DNA from: Gonium pectorale
Taxonomy: Eukaryota > Chlorophyta > Chlorophyceae > Chlamydomonadales > Volvocaceae
Assembly (NCBI GenBank): GCA_001584585.1
Contig: LSYV01000063.1
Coordinates: 402,562-438,663, forward strand
DNA: 36,102 nucleotides
Reading direction: 5' to 3'
The stretch's first letter is position 1, and each line of letters starts with the position of its first letter. Positions 23,574-34,832 of this stretch are shown one piece after another. A program made the position numbers and the translations under genes. The notes beneath the pieces are model-generated. The model saw nothing but the letters and a program-made list of their open reading frames with translations, did no database searches and was not told where the DNA came from.

Positions 23574-26500
23574 ATGGCCGACACGGCCATGGCCGTGGGA
23601 AGCGGCGCACCGGGCTTGGGGGGTCCGGCCGAGTCTTTTGAGGCAGCTATCAAGTATGGACACGTGGACCAGTTGCAGGATGACCCAAACTTTTACACGT
23701 GGTTGGAGGACTGGATTGGTGAGCCATGGTAAAGCATGCAGTGTGAAGGTTCCCCGACGGTTAATATCATGTCGCCTCGCCTCGTAGGCAAGCAGGATGA
23801 AGAGAGTGTAATGCTAGATGCCTTCAATACTCTCAATGACTACAACATGCAGTTCGATTTCCAGGTGGGGCGGGGGCTCGCCCGTTCAGGTCCCTTCCGG
23901 AAGCGCGACCCTCGGGTACTTTCACCCCCCGGCAGATCCTAACCCTACCGCGCTGTGCTCCTGATTTTGTAACGCAATCCCCAACATGACGTCGCGTCTT
24001 TGCTGTAACTCGCTGCCGCCGCTGCAGCAACAACAGCAGCAGCAGCAGCGGCAGGAGCAACCGCGCACCAAGCAGGAGGCCCAGCAGGAGCCCGCTGGTC
24101 CAGCCTGCGACGTAATGGACTTCCGACGCCCCTCGAACGCTGAGGCCGCCGCGTCGGAAGTACACGTCCCCACCGGCCTAGGCCCCGGCTCATCCTGCGC
24201 CTCTATGGCATCGCATCCGTCCGGCCACCCAAGCGACGACAGCAACACTGTGCCGCTCATCGGGTCTCCGTGCGACTCAGTGAACCACAGTTCTTCCCAG
24301 CCGGTGCTGCTTTCGTCTCCAAGCGGCGGCGGCAGCGGCGGCGGTGGTGGTGGCAGGCACGGGGAGACGAGCCTGCTGTTTGCCGGCCGCGACCTGGGCC
24401 CAGTGGCGCCGGGAAAGCGGCCGCCGCCGCGAGACGCGGCATCCTTCACCGCATCGGCGGGTGCCAGCTTTGACACTGGCGCCACTGGCGCTGCCGGCGG
24501 TGCCACCACCCGCGTTGCCGGGGGGCTGGGCGCCCTGGTAGCCGACCCTACGAGCCTCTTTGCACGGGCCGCTGCTGCTGCTGGCGGGCGGAGCCTGGGG
24601 CTGGCCGCACTGTCGTCTCTGGAGCTGGACACGGGCATGGCCGTTGACCGCCTGCCCAGCCACGGCACAGTCTCCTCCTTCGTGGGCGCGGCCCCAGGTG
24701 CAGGGGCGGCGCCGCCCTCCGCGTTCCCGCTGCGCAGCGGCTCCGCGCCCTCGCCGGCCAGTGCGCTTCCCGCCAGTGCATTTCCCCAGGGCCCTGTCGC
24801 CCGCCAGTCGTCACAGCCGCAGCATGGCCACGGAGGTAGCGGCATCGCCGCGGGCGCGGCGGTGCGCGGCGTCCAGGCGGGCAATGCGCTGAGCGTCAGC
24901 GTCCCTTCCTTGGAGCAGCTCATAGCCCGGGCCATCACGGGCAATGGCACGGGCGGCGCCGGCGCCGCCTCCGGTGCCGCACTTCTCAGGCACAGCAGCG
25001 GCGGGTGCGCCGAGTCTCTCGGCGCGCGCGACAGTGGCGAGTTTGCGCGGGCATCCGGCGGGTCTGATGGTTCTGAGCCGTCGCCGGCAGGCGCCGCCGC
25101 CGCCGACGGTGGTAGCCGGCGGCGCAAGAGCGCCACATTGCCGCTGGGGCCTCACGGCCACGGGTCCATCCATCACCACTCCCATCATGGGCACCACCTC
25201 CATCACGCCCACCATCTCCATCACAGCCATCTGCACGGCATTTCCGTGTCGCACGCCACCGGCCACGGCCATGTCGGGAAGACGGCGGCGGCGGGATGGG
25301 CGCGCGGCGGTGGCGTCAACGCCGCCGGCCGGCCGACGCGCAGCGCACGGACCAAGGCGGTGTTCGCGGCCCTGGAGGCCGAGGTGGCGGGCAAGCTGGC
25401 GGAGCTGGAGGCTCTTCGGAGCGAGCACGCGACGCTGGCGCAGCGGGTGGAGATCCTGGAGGTCGCCGTACAGCGGCAGAGCACGGTCCTCAACATCATG
25501 AATGGCAGCGGCGGCGGTATCGCCACCGGCGGTGCGGGGGGGATGGGGGGCTTGGCGGCCGCCGCGGCGGCGGCGGGGCTGCGCGGCCTGGGCGGCCTGG
25601 GTGTGCAGCAGCCGTCTCTTCCGGCCGCTGCGGCGGCTGCGCCAGGGGCGGGCTTTGGCCTGGCTGCAGGGCCTGCGGGGCCGTGGGGCATGTTGGACCC
25701 ATTTGGGGCCCTGCCGGACGGCGCGGAGGGCGCTGAGCTGATCGAGTGGGCTCGGCGCTGCTCGCTGGAGTCCTACAAGGCGCACTACAAGGAGCACCTG
25801 CAGGTGGGCGGGCGGGAGTGGGGCAAGCGCCTAGGGAGGTGCGGAAGCTATCTGTTAAAACGAGGGCCAGGTATATCGTGGCGCCATGCACCAGCGGAAC
25901 TGGCTCTGTAGTTGATGCGTATGTTGAGCTCGCTCTCTGGCGGCGGGCCCAACCGTCGTGGGGGGCTTGGACTTGGCTCGCTTGCATTGCTTGTGAAGTG
26001 CCACGCGGGGTTGCCATCGCTACGGTTGCCATCGCTCCACCCTCCATCCGCCTGCCCGCGCTCCGGCCCCCGGCCCGCAGGCGCTGTCCCTGGCGCTGCT
26101 GGCGGTGGACGCCAACCCGGGGCCCGAGTCGGAGGAGCGCCTGGTGCAGGTGGGGGCGCGCGGCGGGACGAGGCAATTCGGGGTGCGCATGGGTTCGTCG
26201 CGCGCTGGCGCGGGCCGGGACCGACGCGTGTGACGCCGGGCCCCCGGATGCGAGTTACGGGACCGACGCACACCCGTTATGGCGGGTATGCGGGTTTGTC
26301 GACAGTGCGCATATGTGGCGTGCGGGTGTGCAGTAGCATGGGTGTGCAGCAGGGTGCTGGGGAAGGGCGTGCAAGCATGACAAGTATCCCGTCATGGTGT
26401 CCGCTGCGGTCTATGCAAAGCACGGCTCAGCTTGGCGGAAAGGCGCCTGGGGTGTGCGCCCGTCTACCACATACCTTCCCCGCTGCCGCTGCTCATTGTC

Positions 26501-27844
26501 GACCCCACCCCGCCCGGCTGAACACATGCGGTAAACCCGCAACCCATCCTCCCTCCGCCGCCCCGTCCCCCCTGTCCCGCCCCCGTCCCCCAGCTGGTGG
26601 CCGCCGGCTGCATGCGCACGTCGCTGGTGTGCGTGTTCCAGCCGCTGGTGCAGCTGCGGCTCAAGGGGCTCAACCTGGAGACCAACATGAACTCGGAGCC
26701 ACCTGAGGCGCACTGGATGGAGGTCATCAAGTGAGGCGGTGGACGACCCGCGCTGCCCACGTGTTGCCCCGGGGCAAGCCCATAACCCTGCTAGTCTGCG
26801 TGGCTGGAAGCGGACTCTGCGTGTTTCCGCGCTCGGTGCAGTCACGCCTCGTCTTGCCCACTCTGGCTGCCCTGTCGCGCCACCTGATGGAGCCCCCGGG
26901 CCGCCTCTGCCGCTCACCCCTGCACAGGTTCATGACAGTTGGGCCGACCCAGATCGCGGAGATGGAGAACCTGTTCCACTCGTACAACCTGCTGCACGGC
27001 AGCTTCCGCGCCGAGCTGCAGGACACGCAGCGCGAGCTGGTGGAGCTGGTGTCCAGCGGGGATGGATTCAGCCGGCAGCACTGCTCGGAGAGGGCGCTGG
27101 ACCTGGCCCTGCGGCAGGTGCGCCGAACGCACGGCACGATATGACCCGACGTCAAGACGGCACCCGAGTGCACTCGTCACCTCGGCCCCTGCCACCTTGG
27201 CCGAGCAGTCCGCCCCTCTGCCCCGCCAAAGAGAGACGGCTCTGCATGCGGCTGTAACGCACCGTAATGCCGTGAACCCAAGCGCTGCGTTTCGCAGACC
27301 GCTGCCCTCGCCCCTGCCCCCCTACCCCGCAGACCGCCCTGCTGAAGCGCGTGCGGAGCATCCTGCAGAAGACTCACCTGCTCTACAGCTGCACCATTGG
27401 GGTGGCGGCCATGAGGATCCTCAAGCCCAAGGAGTGAGTCGTGGAAGGGCGCGGCGCGGCATGCCGGGGGGCGCCTGCGGGGCACGGGAGCTGAAAGGTG
27501 CCACAGGCGCTCAGCGATGGCCCATGGCTCAGCTGGAACAGCCCATGCCGCTGCATGCGCTCAGAGACGTGGTGCCTTTCCCGCGTCGGAGCTTGTTTGC
27601 CGGTGCTGTCGCCTCCCCTCCTCTCTTGCCACTCGCGCGTCTGGCCCGCCCGGCCCACTGCCCCTGGCCGAGGAACTGACTATCCAGTGCCTTCCGGCCC
27701 TGCCCCTTCCGCAGGTTCGCTAAGTGCTGCGTACAGTCGTATCCGTACTTCCCCTGCGGGCCCTCGCTCATGAAGGCCTGCGCGCAGCTGCGCGCTCTCA
27801 AGGCCATATTCGGAGTGAACCCGTGCGCCACGGGATGCGGCTAA
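23574..27844 (+). CDS. Leucine-zipper protein with poly-Gln and His-rich tracts (eight exons, 874 aa)
   Basis: Exons 23574-23718, 23788-23864, 24028-25803, 26081-26149, 26594-26730, 26928-27117, 27333-27433 and 27715-27844 join in phase to 874 aa. The N terminus is acidic (FYTWLEDWIG, then MLDAFNTLNDYNMQFDFQ) and runs into a poly-Gln block (75 onward). A long Ser/Gly/Ala/Pro region follows, then a His-rich tract (about 452-490). A heptad coiled coil (about 515-565) begins RSARTKAVFAALEAEV and continues LAELEALRSEHATLAQRVEILE. A Gly/Ala linker leads to a helical, conserved-looking C-terminal region (640-874). That region includes AELIEWARRCSLESYKAHY, MEVIKFMTVGPTQIAEMENL and CTIGVAAMRILK, and ends in a Cys-containing tail. 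The layout resembles volvocine bZIP-like regulators, but the basic region before the zipper is weak, so DNA binding is uncertain. The poly-Gln exon start at 24028 is ambiguous by multiples of three because CAG repeats give several possible acceptors. Confidence 0.85.
24028..24060 (+). repeat. CAA/CAG repeat coding poly-Gln
   Basis: Two CAA codons, five CAG codons and then interrupted Gln codons open the large exon of the leucine-zipper gene. Such tracts vary in length between strains. Because each CAG is also an acceptor, alternative splice choice can change Gln number. Confidence 0.8.
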
Positions 27845-30018
27845 GTGCGGCTGAGTCGTCACGGCCCGGGGCTCTTTGGTTGAGGCTACCAAGCGCCGGA
27901 GCCAGAAGCACCTGCGGCACAGATGTGTTATCGGGCACTGGATTGAACTGACCGTCTGCAGAAGCTGCGCTCGCGTGACTGGACCACCCGGCGTCGCGGG
28001 GAGTCAGTGGCGGGGGTGGGTGAAGATGGCCACGGCTGCTCGCAGCCCCGGCACCCGTTCCAGGTGTGCGGCCAGAGTCTGGGGCGGCCGAAAATCGATG
28101 ACTGAGGTGGGGAATAACATGGCGTTTGTAGTGCGGGCGTGGCGGCATTCGGGGTGGCTTCAGGCCCGTGGCCCGACACAGGTCTACAGGGGCCCTGCCG
28201 AGGCACATGGGCCTGGAAGCGCAGTCCAGGGGAAGGGTGCGGGGGTTTAGTTTGGGCTTCAGGTTTGCGCTTTGAGAGGAATTGCCCGCTTGGCCTTGTC
28301 AGATGCAGGTTGGGCTCGAACCCCTCCCGGGTCGCGGTGCCACCGCCGCCAGGGCGACATTGAAACTCTAAGGTCGAGGCGCGGAAAAGGCGGATTGTCC
28401 TGGAGAGTCGGCACGCATTGCCGAGGTGGAAGAATGACGCGGCAGCGGCATGAGTTGGTATTGGTACTGGCATCGTGCATGCGGTTTCGGCGCTCGCTCC
28501 GCGCACCTGCGAGCGAGCATTTGCGTGTGGGCGTCACACGTGGAAATCATGCCTCCGGCATATTTGTTGGTGCTGTCCAGTCGTTGACGTCTGCGTGGTT
28601 GGACGCGTATGGGGATGGGTTTTAGGCAGGTTGGGGGCACAAGCCGATTGGGGACGGTCCGTCGTCTTACGTATGGAGGCCCGCCTGGGCGACAGGCTTC
28701 GCATTCTCTGGACATGGATAGGGTGACCGCTGCGGGGAGCCGGGATTGCCGCTGGTGCAGCAATAGTGGTCGGCCAAGTCCCGCGTTGTGTCTGGCGCTG
28801 TAGGAGCATGGAGGCGTGTAGTACTGTTTCGTCGCTCGTGGTCCGCATCCGTTTGTTAACTGGGTGAACTCCGTTGGCATTTTCTGTACTTCGTCTCGAA
28901 ATGTATTGAGTTTAGGGCACGAGAGTACCGATGAGTGCATACCCCGAACCTGGCGTGCGCCGGGCCCTGTCCTGTGGCCGGCGAAGGGCGCTGACCGCTG
29001 TGGTCCCATGCGGTTGGCGGGTGCAGGCAACTGAAGGCATGGACTTCGTCGCATCGCCGCTTTCGACTGCCGCCACGCACCAATGTCCAAGAGTTGTACG
29101 CATCTGTCATTTCAGGGTTATTTATGATTCTGTACGGGCGAGAGGCGCGAGCTGTCCTTGTCATGGAAAAGGCACGCTCCCGACGGGCCCAGACAGGCTG
29201 CCCCAGGAGCTATCCCTGCTGTTTGGGCGCCTGACGGGGCATGACCCTTCATTGTACAGGTGGTGCGAGATTGCCTCCTCCGACGCCCGTTGGCTGCAGT
29301 CTCGGGGGCAAAGTTGGGCAGAGGAGTTGTCTTTGGGCAACGCCTGGCTGTACGAGCAAGGTCAGGGCACGCTACTAGTATGATTCGAAAAGTTACCTTT
29401 CTATTAGCATATACGTGTTGGCGGTGCTCGCACAGGCGATTCATCCTGGAAATGGGCGAGCTTAAGTGTGCGGTAAAACGTCAACAGCCCAATGCCGGCT
29501 CTGGTAATAGAGCAGCGTTTACGGTGGGCAGGTTGGGCATTGTTGGGCCTAAAGCGGCTGGATGGCCGCGCATCGACGTGTAATATGTTATGTTCGCGGC
29601 TTGGCCCGGGGTACTGCTCTGGGTTTGCGCTTGCCTGCCCATCTGAGGGCCCTGTGTCTGAGGGCCCATATATCCCGCTGCTCCTGCGTGCCCTTTCAGG
29701 CTCTTGCGGGTCCGCGGGCTGTGTGACCGATTGAGGAACGGTGGATCAGGGCGCGGATCAGCACACGTGCCATGAAAACTCAGGGTGAACCCACCAGTTG
29801 GACGTTCTACTGCCTTCTGGTGTCCGGCCTTGGCCCCTCAGCACCAAAGGGGGCCCGTGAGAATTCCCGCTCTGCACCCTTTCCCTCCGTTAGTGCCCCA
29901 CCTTTCCATGTGCGTTGTACAATTGTTGTATGTTGTACGAACTGTGTGTAGTATAGGCAGAGGCACGACAGCATAATTTCTCTGATACCCCTGGCTACAA
30001 TATCAAAGCCGCCCAGGC
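27845..30018. other. 2.2-kb intergenic region
   Basis: The interval lies between the leucine-zipper gene and the methyltransferase gene. Its first part should be the 3' UTR of the former and its last few hundred bases the promoter of the latter. A TGTAA occurs at 29579. A plus-strand frame at about 29190-29383 has protein-like composition (SLYRWCEIASSDARW) but no recognisable family or clear splice partner. No gene is called. Confidence 0.45.
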
Positions 30019-32836
30019 ATGTTGAACGCTTCAGCTTCAGCTTCAGAGTCCGCATGTCGCTCTCGGCAGCAGAGGGCACAACGGCGATACCCATTTGCGT
30101 ATAGAGGCGTAAACATATCGCATGTATGGAAGAATCCAGAGCTTACGTGGGGGGCTAGCTGTCGAGCATCGCGGAGCGTGCCCCTGTCGCGCGAGCTCAG
30201 GACGGCTGCTGAAACGATGTCAGCTGCGCTGAGAGACTGTGTCGCTCCCCTGGCCCTCATTTTCGCGCTGGCGCTCCCCTGCGGCGCGCATGCGGCGAGC
30301 ACCGATGGCTCGGTGGCGACCAGCGGAGCTGCCCTTGAGATGCAGCAAGCCTATGACAAGTGAGGCGCCGCTTTTTCCGCTGGCCCCACATGCCCTTTGC
30401 TGTGTCTGTCGTCACGCGTATGGGCGCGTCTGCAAGTGGTGGTTTTGAGGGCACCCGGGCAGGAGACAGTCTTTCTTGGCGTCCATGCGCCTACGGGGCA
30501 AGGATGTTCAGGCAGTCCAACAGACTACTGGCGCGCCCAGTAGGAAATCCCAGTGCTCCGGCGGTCTGGCGATTCACGTGACGGGAAGGGCGAGGCTTTT
30601 GACGCTCTCTCACTCTTTGGTATGCCCAACGCCAAGCGTCTCCATCTTTACAACTCCATGCTCATGTGATACTTTGGTGTTGAAAAGGAACAACGCATAC
30701 GACGAGCCATACTTTGGTGTGTATGGCTGTATACGTCAGGTATTCTGGGACGTATGATGAGCTGGACGGTGGTGCGGCGGCTGAGGCGCTAGGCTTCCCG
30801 CAGCTTCGCCAGGAGCTATTGCGGGAGGTGGGGCGGGGCGTGGGTAGGTTAGAGGGCAACACGGGCGGATGGAGCAGCGCGCCGCGCACTGGTCCGTGAC
30901 TCGACCCTAACAACCCCGAGATCCGTAGAGCGGCGGCATTTGGAGGCGCTGGAATTCAGTTGCTACTCGGTCTCCTCCGCTCTGTCCATCAAAACCCGCC
31001 CCCGCCACGCCATAACCCCTAACCCCCTCTGCACCGCCGACTTGCAGGCCCGGGGCCACGTGCTTGAGGTGGCGGTGGGCACTGGGCTAAACCTGCCGTA
31101 CTATAGCTGGGGCCCGCAGCGGCAAGAGCCACCGGGGCAAGGCCAACAAAAGGGGCCGGGACAGGAGGCGCCAGCGCCGTCCGGTGTGACTGCCCTGGAG
31201 ACAGGTGCGGGTCGTGCCGACGGGGTTACATCACTCGCGGGCGCGGGCCTGCTGAGCGCGATAGTGCAGCGAGGGCTGTGGTCAGCGAGGGCTTTCGGCT
31301 TGGGGCGGCTCCACCCCGCCTCGCCTTCGGGTCTGCCGCCACTGCGCGCCAGTGTTCACCCAGCTACCGGCTCCATGCTTGCATCGGGTTGCACGTTGGA
31401 AACACGAGTGATCAGGTCTTGTCCCGTGTGTTGCCACTGCCTCTGGTGCGCGCCTCCGTGACCCCAACGTCCACCCGCTCCCTCCCGGCCCCTCCTGGCC
31501 CCGATGCAGTGGACCTCAGCCCCGGCATGCTGGCGCAGGCGCGCAGGCGGGTGGCGGCCGCAGAGGCGCTGAGCAGCCGGCCTATCAGTTTCACCCAGGT
31601 GAGCTGCGGCCTTGTCTGTGGCCTTGGGTCCTGATACGGTACCATGTTTGGAGCTGGGTTTGGAGCTGGGGGCGAGGGAGGCGCGCTGGCCGACCGCCGG
31701 CTCACCTGGATGCCTGAGCGGGTGCAGGCGGGGGGGGGGCCCAAATGGGCTCTTGTCCCAAGGGGCATGGGACCGAGCAGGAGGCGGGATCTGTCGGGGC
31801 CACGCACTTCACGCTTGGCTCTTTCAGCTCCTTTGCCTGCCTCGGGGAGATACGACTACCGCAGTATGTACCGGACGGCAGTTCCCCAGTGTCGGGGGTA
31901 CTAAAACAAAGTATGTTCTGCTCGCCTATGTGGCAGCGTGTACCGAAGAGGGACTTTATCCATCAATCCCCTAGAGATTCGACGCTGACACAATTGCGAT
32001 ACCTCAATGCCGGTGCCCACCCCACAGGCCGACGTGGCTGCGCTGCCCTTTCCCGACTCGTCTTTCGACTCGGTGGTGGACACCTTCAGCCTCTGCGTGT
32101 TCCCCGACCCGCAGGCCGCGCTCAACGAGGTGCGGCGCACCGGACGGGCGCGCATTCCGTGCCGCCATGCTCCCGGAACTGCAGAATGGCCGGGGAAAGA
32201 AGCGAAGGAATTGGGGGGGCGCGTCGCACGGGAAATGTATGGTGCAGGGTACACGATTGTACCAAGACCCGGCAGTGACGCTTTGCTGGCCTACCCTCGC
32301 TAACCGCCCCCGCCTCTGCCCCCCCGTCTTCCCGTCGCCCCCGCCACCCGATTCCATGCGCGGCGATCATCTTTCAGCTTGCCTCCCCCACCCCAACGCC
32401 TCCTCCTGCAGATGGCCCGCGTTGTATCCCCCCGCTCCTCCGGCGGCCGCGTGCTGCTGCTGGAGCACGCCCGCTCCGACAACCCGCTGCTGGCGGCCTA
32501 CCAGGACGCCACGGCGGGCCCCGTCGCGGCGCTGGGCAAGGGCTGCGTGTGGAACCAGGTGGGTTGGGGTGGGGTGTGGGGCAGACGAGCAGTATGGAGC
32601 CGGGTGCGTGCGGTCCACTGCTTGGTTGTGGGTACCATGCGGTTTGCCTCCCCGCCCCGCCCCGGCCCCTCATGACATTCCAACGTCGCCGCGCGATTCC
32701 TTATTGCTCACCCGTCTTTGATGCCCTTTGCGGCCAGGACGTGGAGGGCATGGCGGCGCGTGCGGGCCTGGAGGTGCTGCGGTCAGAGCGGGCGGCGGGC
32801 GGCACGGTGGAGCTGCTGGTGGCGGCCAGGCGGTGA
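30019..32836 (+). CDS. UbiE/COQ5-like SAM-dependent methyltransferase with bipartite plastid leader (seven exons, 340 aa)
   Basis: Exons 30019-30359, 30740-30827, 31048-31204, 31510-31598, 32028-32129, 32412-32558 and 32738-32836 give 340 aa. Residues 1-66 are Ser/Ala/Arg-rich like a chloroplast transit peptide. Residues 75-92 form a hydrophobic core ending AHA, a signal-peptidase-type site. The mature part starts with [17 protein letters not shown], usual before class I methyltransferase folds. Motif I is [15 protein letters not shown] (148 onward), the acidic loop is VDLSPGML, and motif II is [38 protein letters not shown] follows, and the fold ends [11 protein letters not shown]. It resembles the OMS1/METTL7-like branch of the UbiE superfamily; the substrate is unknown, but a quinone or lipid is the common guess. 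The far upstream ATG was preferred because it adds the transit-like leader; an internal ATG at 30217 would leave only the hydrophobic signal. Confidence 0.9.
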
Positions 32837-33639
32837 CGGCGGGGGGCACGCCTGGTGGACTGTGGTGAGGGTTTGGGGGAAGGCGGCGATGTGCGGGCGG
32901 GGGGAGGCTTAGCATAGCCGTGCGAGATGACGGGTCGCCGGTGTGGGACCCTGTGCTTTGGGCATCTTTGCGCTTTCGCTGTGCTCGCGGGCTGGGCATG
33001 CCAAACCGCAACAGTGTGGCGGGGGCGACTGCGGCTTGCGCCGATCCAAACCAAGCGCAGCGCCATTCTAGATGGACGAGGTGGAAGAGGCAGACGAGGT
33101 GGAAGAGGCAGACGAGGTGGAAGAGGAGGATCGGACGAGGAAGCGGTGCGCCGGCGGCAGGCCGGAGACGTCCCATGCATCCGTTTGCATGCGTATCCAG
33201 CCAACGTGCGGGGACATGCTGGTTCCTCGGAAGTCGAGTTCAACAGCTACTGGTCCCGCACGGCGTTGTGGCCATCGATATGGACCCAGGGCGTTTCATA
33301 CAGCGCTCCGCTGGAAGTGGTGATTTCAGCCCGTTTGCTAACACTCTTGCAGCCTACACTACTGCATTCACCTTAAAAGCATCGACCCGTGCAACCCGTG
33401 TTGAAAGAATTACGCATACCCGTGTATGCAATCCCCGCATCCCTCCCCACAACATGCACTACCCTGCCAAAGTAGACTTCTCCAGAGCAGAGCGAAGCGT
33501 CGCGTCGGAGAACGCAGGTTCTTGCGTCGAAGAAGTCTGGGGGGATGGGCAGGGTGTGTGTGGGTGTGTGGGAGGGGTCCCGATGGGTGATGGGGAGAGG
33601 GGGGGTTGAACCCCACCCTGGACCCATGCAGACGCCAAA
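32837..33639. other. Intergenic region before LINE remnant
   Basis: This is the 3' flank of the methyltransferase gene. It includes an 18-bp tandem repeat (33075-33128) and GT-rich and G-rich runs near 33540-33610 just before the LINE-derived sequence. No TGTAA is seen close to the stop. No gene is supported. Confidence 0.5.
33075..33128. repeat. 18-bp tandem repeat, three copies
   Basis: Three copies of an 18-mer starting GACGAGGTGGAAGAGG occupy 33075-33092, 33093-33110 and 33111-33128; the last differs in its final two bases. On the plus strand they could encode DEVEEA repeats in an 83-codon open frame (33072-33323), but nothing else supports that frame as a gene. Confidence 0.85.
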
Positions 33640-34692
33640 AATACTACGCTACCACCCTCTTGCACCGAGCTGGAGGCGGCCGGCAGACGGGCTGTGTTCG
33701 CCCTGCTCACACGGCTGGATGCCGCCCACATCTGGGCTCCAGCCGTGCGAGTTGCCTGCTTCGAAGTGCAGGTTCGATATGTGCTTTCGTACGGGTGTGA
33801 GCTTTGGGGACCTGACCAACTGTATGACTTGCTGCGCCTTGGGCCACGTCATCGCAGGACCTCTAGGGACTTGTTTGAGGAGGCTCGACTGCACCCGATG
33901 GTGCAATTGCAGAAGGACTTCCTGAAGCGTTGCGTGGGTGCTCAGTGTCCGTCAGTGCAGCTGCTGTTTCGGGAACTTGGACAGTTGCCCCTGCACCATT
34001 TCTGGCTTCGTCAAGTGTGTGGTTTTTGGAATCGTTTAGTTGAAAGTGCGGGCACGGTCTATCATTATGCCTTTGTTGCGGATGTGAAGATGGCTTGCAG
34101 GAAGAGCTCTTCTGACTGTTGGGCTGCTAAAGTGATTGCCGTGTTAGACGCTTTGGGCTATGAGTGGCCCGCGGTTACCCAGCGGTCATATGAACGGTAC
34201 GTGTCACACAAGATTCGGTTGGATGAGCCATTGAAATCACTTGAAGAGCGGTTCCTTGAGCCCTGGCGGGAACATGAAATTCCTGTAGACCCAAGAACCT
34301 TTATGGGTGATGGGGTGAAGATGTGTCGGCACTACAACTGGATGCTTGCACCAGTTAAGAGTGCTTCTTGCCTGCGGTATCAGTATGTCTCCCTGCCTTT
34401 ACAGCAGGTACACGCTGTTGCCCGTTTCCGTGTCTGTGCTTGGCCAATCGCTGTTTACAGGGATACTCATCTGCCCCGGGAACAACGAGCTTGTCGCATG
34501 TGCAAGTCTGGGATGTGTGAAGATGAATACCATGTTGTTTTTGAGTGCAGTGCTTACGATAGGTTACGTGATGAGTACGGAATTTCGCGCGCTTGTCATA
34601 ATATGATGCGGTTTTGGACTGACATTGACCCGTACAAGGTCGGTACATTCCTTGCCGCAGTTTACAATATACGCAAAGGTGCCATGTGCTAA
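33640..34692 (+). mobile_element. LINE (non-LTR retrotransposon) fragment: C-terminal part of the reverse-transcriptase polyprotein
   Basis: An open frame from about 33640 (first Met at 33694) to the TAA at 34690-34692 encodes the region after the RT palm in L1-type elements: EAAGRRAVFALLTRLDAAH, then VRYVLSYGCELWGPD, long helical thumb/connection sequence, RFLEPWREHE, and a terminal zinc-binding CRMC...H...FEC motif (C-x2-C, then H-x4-C). Codon use is far less GC-biased than in the host genes, and there are no introns. The RT catalytic motifs are absent, so the copy is 5'-truncated, as is usual for LINEs. The exact 5' junction is unclear, somewhere around 33620-33660. The frame itself is intact to its stop, suggesting recent insertion. 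It is not mobile on its own. Confidence 0.9.
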
Positions 34693-34832
34693 GTTGCGCT
34701 TGTCTTTTCGGGTTCTGGGCCCTTCGGATAACCATAACTCTTAAGGGTGTTTTACCCTCTCCGCTATGGAGGCCGCCCGCCAGGAGGCTTCCCAACAGCG
34801 CGATGATGCGGACGACTAGGGGGGCCGGGGGG
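34693..34832 (+). mobile_element. Junction between LINE 3' end and next endonuclease segment
   Basis: After the RT stop come about 70 bp of likely 3' UTR, then a short frame (34766-34819, MEAARQEASQQRDDADD, TAG) and a long G run at about 34820-34840. No poly(A) tail or obvious target-site duplication separates the two LINE parts. Confidence 0.5.

Noticed and set aside
28295..28345. Minus-strand GGTTCGAGCC, similar to a tRNA T-arm
   Set aside because: The five-pair T stem cannot form, and no matching acceptor stem or anticodon arm is found upstream.
28368..29090. 240-codon minus-strand frame between the zipper and methyltransferase genes
   Set aside because: Random-looking composition, no motif, no splice partners; long chance frames are common at this GC content.
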